The notes: a model not told the origin generated them from the letters alone. A DNA stretch of 64,000 nucleotides from Pleodorina starrii (GCA_030267565.1 BRXU01000029.1:727001-791000), one strand, 5' to 3'; positions 23,081 to 35,845 are shown, counted from the stretch's first letter. Program-made: numbers and translations.

Positions 23081-26000
23081 ATGGCTCTAGAACCGAAATC
23101 CTCGTTTGGCAGCGTGATCAGGCATCTATGCGGCAAACCACATTCCTTCTCTTACACTGCGTGCTACTGTGAAGAAAATGTGCATCTCCTGGCGTCTGCT
23201 CTCGTCCGATTGGGTTTCGCGCCCTCCATCGACCGCCTTTTCGCCGTGTTCATTAGCAATCCATGCAAGCAGGTAAATTGAAAATTCGCTTGGACCCGAA
23301 CTGAGGTTTGCGCCTACAAACAGCTGTAGCTGGGTGCCTCTCGGGTCTCGCCCGGCCACCCACCTGGCGCCCCGTGGTTGCCCCCCATGGTCCTTATACG
23401 CAGGTAGCCCTGTGGAAGCAACGGGCGGGCCTGGCGCGCAAGCGCTGCCGCCGCCGCAGCCGTAGCAGCAAGGAGCAGGAGGAAAGGCGAAGAGGCGGCA
23501 GCGACGGCGGCAGCGGAGCGGGCGCCGGCGGCCGTGATGGCGACGACGAGGGCGACGACGACGGGGAAGAGGACGAGGACGAGGGTGTCAGCAGCGACGC
23601 ATGCAGCAGCGGCGAGGGAAGCGACGGCGAGAGCGACGGAGATGAGGGTCTGGTGGTGTGGGACTATCACGTGGTGTTGCTGCAGGCGCCGCTTCCGGGC
23701 CCCGGGTCGGCGGAGGCACCTCCTCCGGGGCTGGCGACGCAGTCGAGAGCAGCCCAAGATGACTGCGGCAATGTGCGGCCAGCGACGGTGGCGGGCCCGG
23801 CGGCTGACTCGGAGGCCGCAGCGACGGCGGCGGCGTGCGGGCATGGCGCGGGCGGCTGCGGAGCCGCCGCCGCCGCGGCGACGCCTGGGGGAAGCGCCGG
23901 CAGGCGGGAAACTGCCGGAGCCGGAGCCGGAGCCGGCGGCGGTGAAACGGCAGCCGCCGCCACCGCCGCGGCCGCTGCTGATGCTGATGCTGTCGCCACC
24001 GCTCCTGGTACCAGTGCTGCAGCTGGTGGTGGCGCTGGCGGTGGCGGTGGCGGTGGCGGTGGCGGTGGCGGCCTGAGCGGGACGCCCGCTGACCCGGGCG
24101 GGAGTTTGGTGTGGGACCTGGACACGCTGCTGCCGTTTCCGTGCAGGTGGGCGGGTACCGTATGTGGGCGGATGGGTGAGGTGCGGCGGTGGGGGTGGGG
24201 GTGGGCGGGTATGTGGGTGGATGGGTGGGCGAGTATGTGGGCGGTTGGGTGAGGTGCGGCGGTGCGGCGGTGGGGGTGACGTCTGGTCTGACCTCAGCGG
24301 TGGACGTGGCGGGACGTGGCTTGGCGTGGTGGCCTTGGGGAGGGTGTGTCCCTCCAGGGAGGGGACCTTGTGGCAACTCCTGGGAAAAAGGGTTTGCGGC
24401 CACTCCAGGGGGTGGGAAAGGAGAGGGACGGGGGGAGGGCGAGAGCAGGGTGCGGTGCACGGCGCTGGCGGCAGCGGCAGCGGCAGCGGCAGCCGTGCCA
24501 CAGCGTGACGCGCTGCCTGCCGCAGCATGACGCCGTACCTACTGTGCTGCGTTTGCGCGTCAACGGCGCACGTGCTGACTGCCGCAGCGCTGGCCGTCCC
24601 GTACTGTTGCATTGGCAACCTGACTAATCCGACCCGCGGGTCGCCCCAATCCCCGTGCCCCGCTGACCCCTCCCCCGCCGCGCGGACCCCGGGCCCCAGT
24701 TTGGAGCTGTACGCGAAGCGAGCACTCAAGGTACGGAGGGAAGAGCGTACGGCAGCGCGGTCTCTCTGCGCTCGTACATCCGGGGCATGTCGTACGTGTA
24801 CATGGGATTGAGGAGGTGCCGTGGCAGGATTCGTCGCAGGGATCGTCCAGCTCCAGGGTCGCTCCCAAAGACAGCCGCCGGAACGGCCTTCGGAGCCGGG
24901 CGGGCGCCGAGTCTGGCCTTGATCTGGAGGGATCTCGCCTTGCCTTGTTTGCCGTTTCCCGAACAGGCACACCACAGAACCACCGCTCTGCAAAGGAAAG
25001 GCGCCCTTCGGATTTTCGTTTGCCGAATCCGTTCCGCCCTAATGGACTCCTTTCCGCCCTTGGGGAAGGAATCGGGGGAGAGGCGTCGTACGCACCTCGG
25101 GGTGCAGATCTGCTAGGGTTTTCCTGTCTGCACGTTTTCGAGCTCATCTGCCCTTCCCTTGACCAGTCGCCTTGCCTGGCCCTGGCCCTGGCCCGCCTCT
25201 GTCCGGTTACCACCCTCTCCTGTCTTCTCTCCCACGCTGCCCGCTTGCCTCCTTCCCTTCTCGCTACTCGCAGTCCCACTGCCGATTGGCGGATCAGCAC
25301 CGAAGGTGCGTCCGCCGCCGCCGCCGCCTGTGTGCCGGTCGTGTTACATACGTATGTATGTCATCAGCCCACGGGTCATACGGACCTTAAACGGGCCATA
25401 CGAACCTGTACGGGTGATGGCAAGTGTCCGTTGGATCCTCCGAATCGCAGTGCCAGGTCGCTTGGGCCCTCCCTCCCTCCTCTCCGCGTTTGTGCTTTTG
25501 GGCCGCGACGGTGTCGGTGCACTTCGCCCCCGCCGAGGTGACCCTCTGCGCGCGCGTCCGCTTGCTGTGACGTCCCAAGTACTCGTAACCACACACAGCG
25601 CCGTACTTTTGTCGTACCTACACGCTGCGCCGTCATTATTGCCAGCCGACCGCCTCTCACCGTACCACCAATCACCGCCACCGGCGCTGGCCGGGCTACA
25701 GGTTCTTCCGCGTCGTACCGGCGGCCTCGTACCTTCGCCATTTCGCCAGCGACCGCAACCACATGCGGCGGCCCGGCGGCTGCTGGTCCGCGCCGCCGCC
25801 GCCGTACCCGCCGCTCGCCGCCGCCGACGGTACGACAAACAACATCCAACGCTTCTGGGACATGACCACGACCGGTCCCCGGAGTGCGGAAGCCGCGATG
25901 GCGACGGCGGCGGCGGAAACGGCGGTGGCGGCGACGGCGGCGGCGGCGGGACCGTGTCTCCCGGAGGATACCCCCGCATCCTTGATTGGCGGGGGGGCAC

Positions 26001-26161
26001 ACACGAACGCGTCGCCTCAGGACGTCGCCGGAGCGGGCTCCCTGGAGCGACTGGTGGCGTCGGCGGGGCCCTACGGCTTCGTACTGGACGAGCAGAGCTT
26101 TCTGCGCGCGTTCGGCGTGGATGGCGGCTCGAACAGCGGCTCTTGCGCGTCCGACGCATAA
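23081..26161 (+). CDS. NTAQ1: Protein N-terminal glutamine amidohydrolase (WDYHV family)
   Basis: Deamidates N-terminal Gln of proteins to Glu, feeding the Arg/N-degron pathway; cytosolic or nuclear in other eukaryotes. Exons 23081-23272, 23404-24146, 24700-24730 (31-nt micro-exon) and 25646-26161; 493 aa. Visible motifs: FSYTACYCEENV (catalytic Cys, about residue 28), LFAVFISNP, WDYHVVLL (catalytic His, about 153), WDLDTLLPFPC (catalytic Asp, about 302-304), FFRVVPAASYLRHFASDRNHM, and a Trp/Pro segment GCWSAPPPPYPPL. Known family members are near 200-220 aa. Here an acidic Asp/Glu/Ser/Gly insert of about 75 aa precedes WDYHV, an Ala/Gly-rich insert separates His from Asp, and Ala-rich sequence lies near the C terminus (LERLVASAGPYGFVLDEQSF remains). 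The acceptor of the last exon is the least certain junction. Confidence 0.88.
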
Positions 26162-26288
26162 CCGCTTGCGGCTCAGCTCTTGAAGCGCGCAGGACCGGCA
26201 GTGCTCGGCATGCCAGCTGGCCGCCTGGGCCGCTGGCTCTATAGGGCCCTCCGAAAACGACCGACCCTTCGGAGGCTCTGCAGCCCGC

Positions 26289-26293
26289 TGTAA
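26289..26293 (+). promoter_or_regulatory. TGTAA polyadenylation signal
   Basis: TGTAA 128 nt past the NTAQ1 stop codon, in the 421-bp gap between the convergent NTAQ1 and TTLL genes. Position and motif fit volvocine 3' ends. Confidence 0.6.
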
Positions 26294-26582
26294 CCACAAC
26301 AACGCTCACACATACACATACACATACACACGCGACCGCGTGTCCCTCAGTTTCCCCCACTCCCAAGTCACTAACGGACGAACGATAGCGCCGTTTCACC
26401 ATTCACTGGAATGCGTGCACCGGCGGGTTTCCTCAAATCCGTTTGCCGACCGTTTGCGAGGCACATCATAAGGATACGTCGTCCAGGTCCTGCACCGTCC
26501 GGAAAAGCGGCGGACAGTTATGGTAGTTGAGTACGGTACGGTGCCGGTATCTATCATGACAGGCGCGGCGCCGACAAAGGCG

Positions 26583-29500
26583 TCACTTTTTCGATGTCAG
26601 TCTCGCAACCCGAACGCCGCCGCCCATCGCCACCACCGCCACAGCGGCGGGCCTGCTGCCTGGCCCCCGGCCCTTGCCGCCCGCCGCCGCCGCCGCCGGC
26701 CCTGCCGCCGCCCTCGCCCCCAGCGGCCCGGGCGACGCAGCCCGCGCGGCCGTGCTCCCCTTCCCCCTCGCCGCCGCCGCCGCCGCCGCGGCCAGTTGCT
26801 CGTCCAGCTCCACTCGTACGAAACCATCCAGCAACGGCCACGCCGTCGACGCCGCTGCTCCATCTGTCGCCTCCGCTGTCGCTGCTGTCCCCGCAAGCTG
26901 AGCGGCAGGCAGCTGCGAGGCTGATGGCGCCGGCGCCGGCGCCGGCGGTGCCCCCGACGGTGGTGGTGGTGGTGGCGGCGGCGGCTGCGGGAATATTGGG
27001 TCCACCACCTTCTGCACCACCTCCTCCACCAGTCGTGGCAGCAGGTCGGACAGGTAGGAGCCCGCCCGGAAGAGCGCGGGGCTGGTGTTCACCTGCAGGC
27101 CAGCCAGTCAGCCAGGGGTTGGTTGCATACATTCCGCTGCGACACTCCCAGCCCAGATGCCACCCCCACCCCGCCCGCCCCATCGCTGCCATGATCCCAT
27201 GAATGCCCACACATCCCCTGCCCGCCTCCCGCCTCCGTCCCATCGCTTCGGTACCATCTTCACTCCACCCCACGCCGCTACCCCACACCCCACCCCACAA
27301 CCCAGACCCCACCCCACAACCCACAACCCACCGCACCTCAATCAGGTACAGCCCCCCCTCCGCGTCCATCATGAAGTCCAGTCCCAGCAGCTCAAAGCAG
27401 TGACCCAACCGCCGCGGGTTCAGCAGCGGCCCGGCCACCGAGAACAACGCAGCCACGCAGCGCCGCATGCGACCCCACAGACCGGTCTCGGAGCCGGGGC
27501 TGGTGTCCAGGGAGGACAGTGCACAGCTGTCGCCGCCCCCGCCGCCGTCGTCCTCTGGGGAGAGAGAGGCGGCGGTGAGGGCGCCAGCGGAGGCGGAGGC
27601 GGAGGCGGAGGCGGAGGCGGAGGCGGGGTCTGTGACAGCGGAGCTGGAAGCGGGGGAGGCAGCGGTGGGGGAGGGAGCGGCGGGGTGTGCTGCTGCTGCT
27701 GCTGCTGTTGATGTTGTTGCTGCTGCTCGGCGCAGCGCGGGTCCCAGCTCCTGAAGCGACATCTTGCAGTGGTCCTCGAAGGCGTGGTAGGTGTCCAGGT
27801 GTTTCTGTAAAGAGAGAGAAGGTGCGACATATGGTAGCCGGTGTACGGATTAAGGGACAGACGCATGGGTACGGCATGGACGATAGGTTTTTCTTGCAAA
27901 GGGTACAATGCAATACGGGACGAGCCGATACGATACGATTTTAATGCGGTAGCCGGTGCGGTAGCCGTGAGGATGTCGTGGGCACCAGGGTGGGATCTGG
28001 TATCATGGTGTGCATGCGCCGTACCTGTACGGCGTCGTTGGTGAGGTGGGCGGAGCGGTTGGCCAGGTCGGAGCTGTCGTACGGCGTGGACGATGTACGG
28101 CAATATGCTTCCTTGTGGAACCACACCGCGCCGTCGGGCCCCACCAGCACATAAGCCCGGATGTCGAATTTGCGGCCGCCCAGCAGTAGGGGGCTGCCAT
28201 TGGGAATTCGGAAGGTGCGAGGACCCGATTTGGAGGTGGGGGCAGGGGTCATGAAAGGACGGCAGGGGACCGGAGGCCGGGGAGGGGAAGGAGCCGGTGA
28301 AAGCATAAGCGGAAGGAACAGAGAGGTAACTTCCCGAAAGGGAGGCTAGGGAAGGGCAGTGTTGGTGGATGCCGACACGCATTGGATGGGATACGCAGCG
28401 CGAGAGGTTCCCCGAGACGGCACCGATTGGCCCGATGTCTGACAGAGTGGCAGCAGTACAAGTGTCCCACTCAACATGTCGCCATCATATTTGCTGTCAG
28501 GTTTGTGTGCTTGTTACGTGTGCGGTGCGATGTGTGTGTTGGAACAGCAGCCATGGCAGCTACAGCAGGAATGCGCGGACGGGGCGTGCCGGCAGCATGC
28601 CGGCTGACGGCGGTGGCGGCGGAGCGCTGACCGGAGCTCCGAAACCACGCCAGCGTGACGCCGGCAGTGTCAGGTGTCAGGACTGCACCAACGGGTCCCT
28701 GTGGGAGTTTGGATCCCTTGACACCAGGAACGCAGGAACGCTTCATCCAATCCCCCAACCTGCAAAAGTCCTGCAAAAGTCCCTGAACCCCGCGGCCCGC
28801 CGGCAACGCACCGCTCGATGTACTTTTGGAGGATGAGGTTGCTGCCTGCGGTTCGCCAGTTCGCCGGTTCGCCGTTACGCCAGGGGTTCGGGTTGGGGTT
28901 GGGGTTTGGAGCAGGGCGGGGACGGGGCCAGGAGGAAATACAAGCTCAGCCGACAGCAACAGTCCAAATGGCGCATGAGGGGTTGAGGTCGGACCGCACA
29001 ACGCCGCCACGGAGGGGGACGGAGGGCCTCAACTGGGTTCAGCCCCATGGAGGTTCGGCAGGTATTGGGGGGCAACCCATCATACCGGTATCATGGGGAG
29101 GACGCCCGACCCTTGGGCGCCAGACCCGTGGGTCGGTTGCGTTGTGGTAAGTATCGCTTGAGATCGCTCACTTCCGCTTGGCTGATTGGCCCTTCATTCC
29201 GACTATTCCGACTGTAGCCCATGCATCGCCTGACAACTAACCTTGCGGGTCTGTTTGACGCAGGTCATCAGGTCTTGCACCAAACATACATCCGCGCCCC
29301 GACAACCATCAACCGCCCCCCGCCCGAAGCGAACCTCGTTCCCTCCATTCCTTCCCTGCGTTCCTTGGCTTCGGTTTTCATTATCCCCACCACCCTGAAA
29401 GCAACCCAACCCAACCCGACCGACCCGCGGGTCTGCCCTTGATATGCTCCAAGATCCGATCCAGCGAATCGTACACCTCGATGCCATTGCCCCGGTTAAG

Positions 29501-30576
29501 GCTGGTGGGTTTGGCGATCCATACGCGCCGCCCCGCCGCCGCGTGACGCGCAAACGCGGCCTTGAAGCGCGCCAGCGCGCCGCCGCCGCCGCCGCCAGCT
29601 GCCGCCGCCTTGGGCCCCGCCGGCACCACGTATGTCTCCGGGATCCAGCTAAGATCCAACTGGGATCTGGATCTGGTAGGTTCGATCCCGGCTTCCGAGC
29701 TGGCTGGCCCCGCGGAAGCGCCGGAGGCGCCGCCTTCGGCGGCTGCGCCGCCGGCGACTGCTCCGCCGCCGCCGCCGGCGGTCATGGCCGCCTTGATGGA
29801 TTCCAGTACGGCCGCCAGTCCCGACTTGGTGCAAATGACTCGATGATCTTGGAGGCGGTTGACCAGGCGGCGCAATGTTGGAGGATCTGTAGCAGGGGTG
29901 GTGGTACCGCAGCGGAGGGACGGAGGATTCTGTTACGGGTGTGCGCCGCGGGTGGGCCCAAGGCGGGCGAGCCCGGCGCCGTCACAGCCCTCCCCCTTGA
30001 CTCACCCGTCCTGGAGGCCCCTTCAGGCCCCCCTGCGCCGCCCGGCTGCAGCAGCTCGAACTGAGTGAACCGCTGGCCGTTGAGTCCCGCCCACAGGTTC
30101 CAACGCTGCTGCTGTTGCTGCTGTTGCTGCTGGGCCAGCCCAGCGCCGTCCTTGTTCTTATCCTTCCTCAAAGAGACCGCGCCGGCTGGTGGTGGTGGTG
30201 GTGGTGCGGCGGCGGCGGCGACGGGCTCCCACCAGGGCCGTCGCTCCAGCGCCTCCCGCAGCAGCACCGACTCGTTGCCCGGCAGGACTAGGTACCGGTA
30301 GGGGGCGGTGCCGGTGCCGGGGGCGGCGGCAGTGTTGTGGCGGGAGGGGCGTGGCTGCATCGCTGCCGCGGCGCCGGCGGCGCCGGCGGCACGGCTGCCG
30401 CCGGCAGCGGAAGCGAGGCTACGCCCGTCGGCGGTGCGACTGGGGCCCGGGGATCTGCCGCGGCCTGAGATGGAGGCGACACTGGTGGCGGTGCTGCTGC
30501 GGGAGCCGGCGTCGGTGCGGGGACCGGCCTGGCGGCTGTTTGTCCGGGCACCGCTGCCGGCTTCCCGCTTGGTGTC
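26583..30576 (-). CDS. Tubulin-tyrosine-ligase-like protein (TTL domain, ATP-grasp)
   Basis: Member of the TTL/TTLL family, which ligates Tyr, Glu or Gly to tubulin tails; probably acts on axonemal or cytoplasmic microtubules. Minus-strand exons in order: 30576-30006, 29886 to about 29425, 28845-28812 (34 nt), 28193-28025, 27804-27337 and 27092-26583; about 737 aa visible. Motifs in order: YRYLVLPGNES and RRPWWEP; WNLWAGLNG; LVNRLQDHRVICTKSGL; WIPETYVVP; RVWIAKPTSLNRGNGIEV (nucleotide-binding Lys); LILQKYIERPLLLGGRKFD; CRTSSTPYDSS; HLTNDAVQ; FELLGLDFMMDAEGG and LIEVNTSPAL (metal-binding Glu and Asn). Ala/Gly/Gln-rich inserts separate the blocks. The donor of the second listed exon could lie at 29437, 29425 or slightly beyond, all in phase 1. 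The first exon with the start codon, upstream of 30576, was not resolved. Confidence 0.88.
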
Positions 30577-32148
30577 CTGTAGGCCATATCAGGGCATTAT
30601 CGGGGACGCAAACATTTGGGTCTGATGATTTGGGAAGGTAAGAGGTTTGAGAGCCTGGGACTTGCGTTTTGTTGGCCCAGGGGACACAGTTGACCGACGA
30701 CGGTTGACTCTGCCGCGCCGTACATGGCGGGCTTCGGAAAGGGTGCAAGGGAACAACGTGCACAGGACAAGTTTACTTCTGCGGTTGTCAACGTTCGTGA
30801 GATTTTGCAGAGAGGCCATGCGATGCTCGGGGCCGAGCAGCTCAACGGTTGGAACGTGTCGAAGCGCAACGTTATAGCTAATAGGCATATATGGGAATCA
30901 CATAAAACGGAAGTATGATGTGACGATTACACATATTGCACGTTGTCGGCATTTTAGCCGCACCTGCACCACCATCGTAGAGGGATCCCGAGCTGTCGTT
31001 TGCTCCCAAGCGATTTGGGTCAATCTGCCCCGTATAAGTACATATAATTCGCTTGTTAGCTTACATCTTTGCTTCTTTTCGAGGTTTGATGCACGTGCAC
31101 TTCAGGTAGTTCGTCGAACCAAAGTGGCTAGTCGGTGGAGGGTTGAACTTATCGTTCGCTGTAATCACGTGCCAGACGTCTAGAACATGTACTCAACGTG
31201 CGTTAAACGAATCGCTTAGAACCGCCAGCGACGCGTACCCCGTCGTACATTACGACCGCTGGTGCCCTGGTGCCTGGTCACGTCGGCCCCGCTTGCCACT
31301 TACCGGGAACGGCATAACCCATATGCAGCTGATAAATTGCGTTCAGCTCAGCTCCGCAGTATCCAACGCAACATACGGCCAGTCAACCACCTGGGTGGGC
31401 CAAAACCCGGGCAGCGTTGACCAGGCAACAACGCCTCAAGGCCAAGCGGTGCAAGCCTTGAGGGTACAACTGCCGCACTTCCGTCAAGCAGGCAGACAGG
31501 CAGACAGGCATGGGGGCATGCACGAAACCCAAAAAACTTCACCACGGACAGCTGCACGTGACGGCCGTGAAACCCGGCAAGCACCTGGTCTGCCCCGCGG
31601 TATCAACCCAGTCACCCTTTTTGGTCCCACCGTAAAACAGTTCGTTCAATCTAAGCATCCCCTCCAACTCCGCGCCAACCCTGGTCATCTCGCGCTCACG
31701 CATTGATCCTCCGATAAAGAATCATCGCGAAGCGAATTTCACAGCTTCACATCCCTCGGCTCCGCATCGCATGCCGTACAACCGGGGCGCTGGCGCGCTG
31801 CGGCTCACGAAACGATTTGTTCATATTCTTCTTGCGGAAAGTCGCGTGGATACCTTTCCCGCGCGACGCAAAAGCAGCAGGCGACCTCACGCTATCACAA
31901 CTGCAACATAATCCCTCCTCGCCCGCGGCCTCAAGACCTCACACTGCCGTACCAGTCCCAGCACCCAATCCCCGCCCACACCTTCCCCTCCTTCCCCACC
32001 CATCCTTCCCTCCCCCCGCCCCCCTCTTCCTCCCCTCCTCCTAAATACCCCCCCCCAAACATTCCTACATCCCCTCCGCCAAGAACACTGCCGTACACTC
32101 CGAAAACACACTCCCAAAACACACACACACACAGCCGCGCGCACACGC
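30577..32148. other. Intergenic or 5' exon region of the TTLL gene
   Basis: The TTLL start exon should lie in the first few hundred bases. Minus-strand frames near 30770-30888 are candidates, but only one phase would join the 30576 acceptor, and it lacks an obvious ATG. About 30900-31780 has no recognised gene. From about 31890 to 32150 the plus strand is C-rich with pyrimidine runs and short CA tracts, in the 3' flank of the mTERF-like gene. Confidence 0.35.
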
Positions 32149-34351
32149 TCAGTCCTTGGTGCTCAGCTCGCCGTACTCTGCCGTGAGCTCCACCGCGGCT
32201 TCGGAGCCCAGGTTCGCGAGGATGTCGGGGTGCTGCTGCAGCAGCAACACGGGGTTCTGGCCGGGGAAGGCCGCTGCCAGGGAGGCGAGGCAGCGGGAGA
32301 GGGAGAGGGGGTCCACCAGGTCGGGGGTGGACTCCAGGATGGCACACGGGTTGGGCGCGGAGGACAGCAGCCGCATGATCTGCGGAGCGGTTTGGGAGGA
32401 GCGGGGTCAGGGAGTGGGGTTTCAGGGAGTGGGGGTTCAGGGACTGATATGCTCCTTTATATAATAAAGAGACACTGGGGGAGGGGGGCGTCGGCCGAGG
32501 AGAAACGACGGTTGGTGCTCGGTGGTGGTGGTCGAGTTAAGCGGTGGGGGCAGGCGCAGGAGGTCCGAGGATGGCAGATCGCTAACTTGAGTGGGGGCAG
32601 GAGCCCGGGGCTTGGGACGTTGGGGAGCTGAGCCGGGCAGGACGGGGAAGCAACTGAGGCGGAATTGCACCACGCGGCGCTGTGTGGCACCACGTGGCGT
32701 GCACGTTTTGGGTGCGTGTTCTGGGTGCGCGTTTTGGGCGCGTGTTTAGGCGCGTGTTTTGGGCGCGTGTCTTGGGTGCGTGTTTCCGGTGCGTGTTTCC
32801 GCACTCACTCACTCACCGCCGCCGCGTCCTGCTCCAGCTTGGCGTTGGGCAGCAGCAGCAGCTTGGGCTTCTTGAACACGATCTTGAAGATGTCGGCGGT
32901 GGGGTACAGGGACTTGAGACTGGGAGGGAGGGGCAGTCGGGTCAACGAGGGCAGTGTCAGCCACGTCCCACACCGTCCCTTCACGCCCCGTCCGGACGCG
33001 TGGGCCGACCCACGGGTCACTCTCATACTCACAGGATGATCTTCTCCGCCAGGCTGTTGACATCAGAAGCAACGACCGCCTGCGGAGAGGTTGGGGTGAG
33101 AAGGGGCGGTTCCGGAGCACGTTACGTGCCGTCATGTATGATGGTATGCTACCGGTATACGATACATGCCGATTCACGTGCAGTAACATCCGTGTTGGAC
33201 GGTCTCCAGCGCCTCGTCCCGCCTGTGCAGCCTTCAGCCTGCAGACTTCCCTACCCCACCCAGTCCTAGCGCTTCACCCTCGCACCCAATCGTATGGCTT
33301 CATCGTTCTTCCCCTCCTTACCAAGGTCGCCCCCTCCCTGACACTCCCTCCCCGCCACTTCCAAATTCGCATTGCAGATTGCACGCATCGATCGAACGTC
33401 CCTCCCCCCGTGTTTTGGTGTCCCTGCGTCTCCCGTGTCCCACCCGCCACCCCTCCCTCCCAGCCCTCCCTCCCACCCCTCCCCTCCCTGCCTCCCTCCC
33501 AGCCCCCCCTCCCCCTCCTCCCCTCCCCCCTGCCTAACCCAGTCGGATGGCTTCATTCGGTGCAGACTGAGCACTCCCGGTAGCAGTGCATCCATCTGGG
33601 TCAGACCGCTGCGGATGAGCTCCTCACCCAGGCCCTTGCGCCGGCCGGCCTGGGCATCGGGAGAGGGGGAAGCGGGAGAGGGGAGGGGCAGGAAGGCTTG
33701 GTATGGCAGGGACAGGGCATATTGGCAGGGCAGGGCAGGGGCAGGGCATTTCGGCGGGGCACGGCAAGACCACCGTATACGAGGCGAAGCCATTCCGCAG
33801 CCCTTATCCGTTGCGACTTTCCAAGGTTCCACAACGTGCGTGAAATGATGCATGCCCCCACTTACGTCCACGACCTCCTGCACGTCCTTTACCCGACGGC
33901 GTCGCTCATGCTCGCTCGGCGGGATGGGAGGGGGCCGCTCCGCGGCATAAAGTTGGCTCATGCTGTAGGCCTGCTCGTACCGCGTTTGCATGTTGGCACG
34001 GAGCGCGGAAGAGTCGGACGCTGGCGGTGGCGGTGCGCTGGCGTCAGCGGATGGCTGCTGCTCTAGGGTTGTGCGCTCCGGAGCGTCTTGCACCGGGGCC
34101 ACAGCGGTTGCGGCAGTGATCTGGGATGGATTATTGTTGTTGCAAGTAAGGCTGGATTGCCAGGACCGAGGCGAGGAGCGTGCCCCAAACTTGAAGGAAC
34201 CATCGACGGCAGTGAATGGCCGACGAACAACGCCAAAAGAGAAATGCGGTTGCCCATAGGTGGTACTAGACGGTAATGAAGAGGAAGTGCGGGCGGGACT
34301 GGAAGCGATTGACGTGCTGCTCTTGTTGAGCGTCTTGTGAGCGAGCGACAT
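32149..34351 (-). CDS. mTERF-like helical-repeat protein, probably organellar
   Basis: Five exons, all in phase: 34351-33866, 33649-33539, 33079-33033, 32919-32817 and 32379-32149; 325 aa. The N-terminal 110 residues are Ser/Thr/Pro/Arg-rich with few acidic residues, as in an organelle transit peptide. The C-terminal half has recurring helical motifs with Pro-Lys/Pro-Xaa-Leu-Leu blocks: LKSLYPTADIFKIVFKKPKL, then LLSSAPNPCAILESTPDLVD, then LLLQQHPDILANLGSEAAVE. This periodicity resembles mTERF or related algal helical repeats that act on mitochondrial or chloroplast nucleic acid. The family call rests on this pattern only; other alpha-helical repeat families are possible. It is transcribed divergently from the mitochondrial carrier at 35846. 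Confidence 0.6.
32437..32468 (+). repeat. Dispersed intron repeat, copy 1
   Basis: TCAGGGACTGATATGCTCCT followed by TTATATAATAAA lies in the last intron of the mTERF-like gene. A close relative is found at 62330-62360 in an intron of the membrane-protein gene on the same strand, with G-rich flanks in both places. It may be the remnant of a small transposable element. Confidence 0.6.
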
Positions 34352-35845
34352 ACTGTACTGTGGAATAATTGGGTGTACAAAATGATAAATGTAAAAATCG
34401 CATACCTTTAGCGCTGACACTCCCCTTCATCTAGTGTCATGGTCAGGATTAGAAATTCCGAGCGGCTGGGCCGTTGGCCGTTGTACGGGGGTTCAACCTG
34501 GCCCTTTTGCGTACGTTGCGCTATGGCGCTATAACATGCAGGACCCTACCAGCTGCAACTTTCTTGATTTTGACCGGAGCCAAATGCATACATAGAACAT
34601 CCGGGTAACCGAAGTGCGTTCGTCCGGCGGGGCCCGGCTTGCGACATACCGGTATCCTGCGTTTGGTAAAAGACCGTCCGTCAGTCCGGCGTGCTCAAAC
34701 AACAGTGCCTGTGTGGTACAGTGCTCTCCGCGCGTATGTCTGAGAGAGACGGCTTACACGCCCTGCCATCCCCATTTCGTGTCCATTAACGTGGACTTTT
34801 GCATTGCGCCATGGACTTCCCAGGGGCCCGGCAAAAGGTCGCGGATGAAACGAAACTGCACGGAGCCCAGGACATTAGCTGGCCTCGGTGCGTCTTCCAG
34901 TCTGTGGTTCACACAACTGCTGACAGTTACACCTGCCCTGCCAACCGCGAGGTTGAACCACCTCGGTGGTGAGCACAACACATACATCGCCGCGCGGATC
35001 ACTCCGTCATCAGGCTGAAAGTGCACCGACACATCAAACGTCCCTTTGCATCGGCGGTGGCTAGAGGTGGCTAGCTATGCGCCCTTGGCGAAAAAGCATG
35101 TACCTCGGCCACGCGGCGCCTGCCCATCGAACTACAGCCCGAACTCCTGGGCCTGCGTTTCCACATTGCGCTGCGCCGCGACATACCAGACTTTAACCCA
35201 CTTACGCTTGCGCGGGCTCTCCTCCGTACATCGTAATTCGGCCGTCATAACCGTTCCGGAGTTTGCGTAGGACGTAATAATGAATGCGCTTTGCAATTTC
35301 TAAAATTGTAAGACGTGTATTTGAACATGTATCTAAACCGTCAGGTCACCACCGTTACGCAGAGCGCAATTGCACTTGCGGGCTCGTTGCGCGTTTGGAA
35401 CGCGCTGACTCAGCCCACCCGCGCCAGCCGACTTGCTATGCAGGCAAGGTCAATTTAGGAATGGAGTTTGTTGCACTGTAAATGTCCATACTGACACTGC
35501 TAAAAGGCACCTGCCGAGACGACTGCACCGTTATGACGACCATGTACGACAGCCTCGCCCCGGCAACGACGCAGAGTTAGGCATTTCCAAAGCCCGGTAC
35601 CCGTTGATCGCCGTCGTTTACGATTGCGACCCAACGACCCAACGTGACGCTAGCTCTACACCTTTGGCAACGTTGGCGCAATAGACGCACGTATCGAATC
35701 AGCTGCAACGTGTGCGCAGTCCAAATCGTGCTGTCTTATATACATGATTTTCAATTGTAGGCGAATCGATTTCAATTAGAGCGTTTATCCGTCGGCGGAA
35801 GCCTCCAACCCGCGCAATCAAGTGCTTACACCTTACGCACAACAA
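34352..35845. other. Divergent promoter region between mTERF-like and mitoferrin genes
   Basis: 1.5 kb lies between two genes transcribed away from each other. A minus-strand frame (34754-35032) is moderately open but has no recognisable domain, and plus-strand frames overlap it. No TATA box stands out. Most likely promoters and 5' UTRs of both genes, possibly with an unrecognised exon. Confidence 0.4.

Noticed and set aside
23314..24993. 559-residue minus-strand open frame
   Set aside because: It is the antisense shadow of GC-rich NTAQ1 exon 2 and its intron; the plus strand carries the conserved WDYHV and LPFPC motifs with proper splice sites.
25344..26402. 352- and 308-residue minus-strand frames opposite the NTAQ1 last exon
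   Set aside because: Composition is the reverse reading of Ala/Gly-rich codons; the conserved FASDRNHM-type motif is on the plus strand.
30288..30587. 99-residue Pro/Ala-rich minus-strand frame starting MAYRTPSGK as the TTLL N terminus
   Set aside because: It is in a different frame from the one that joins YRYLVLPGNES and the rest of the TTL domain; the correct frame is open through the same exon back to a CTACAG acceptor at 30577.
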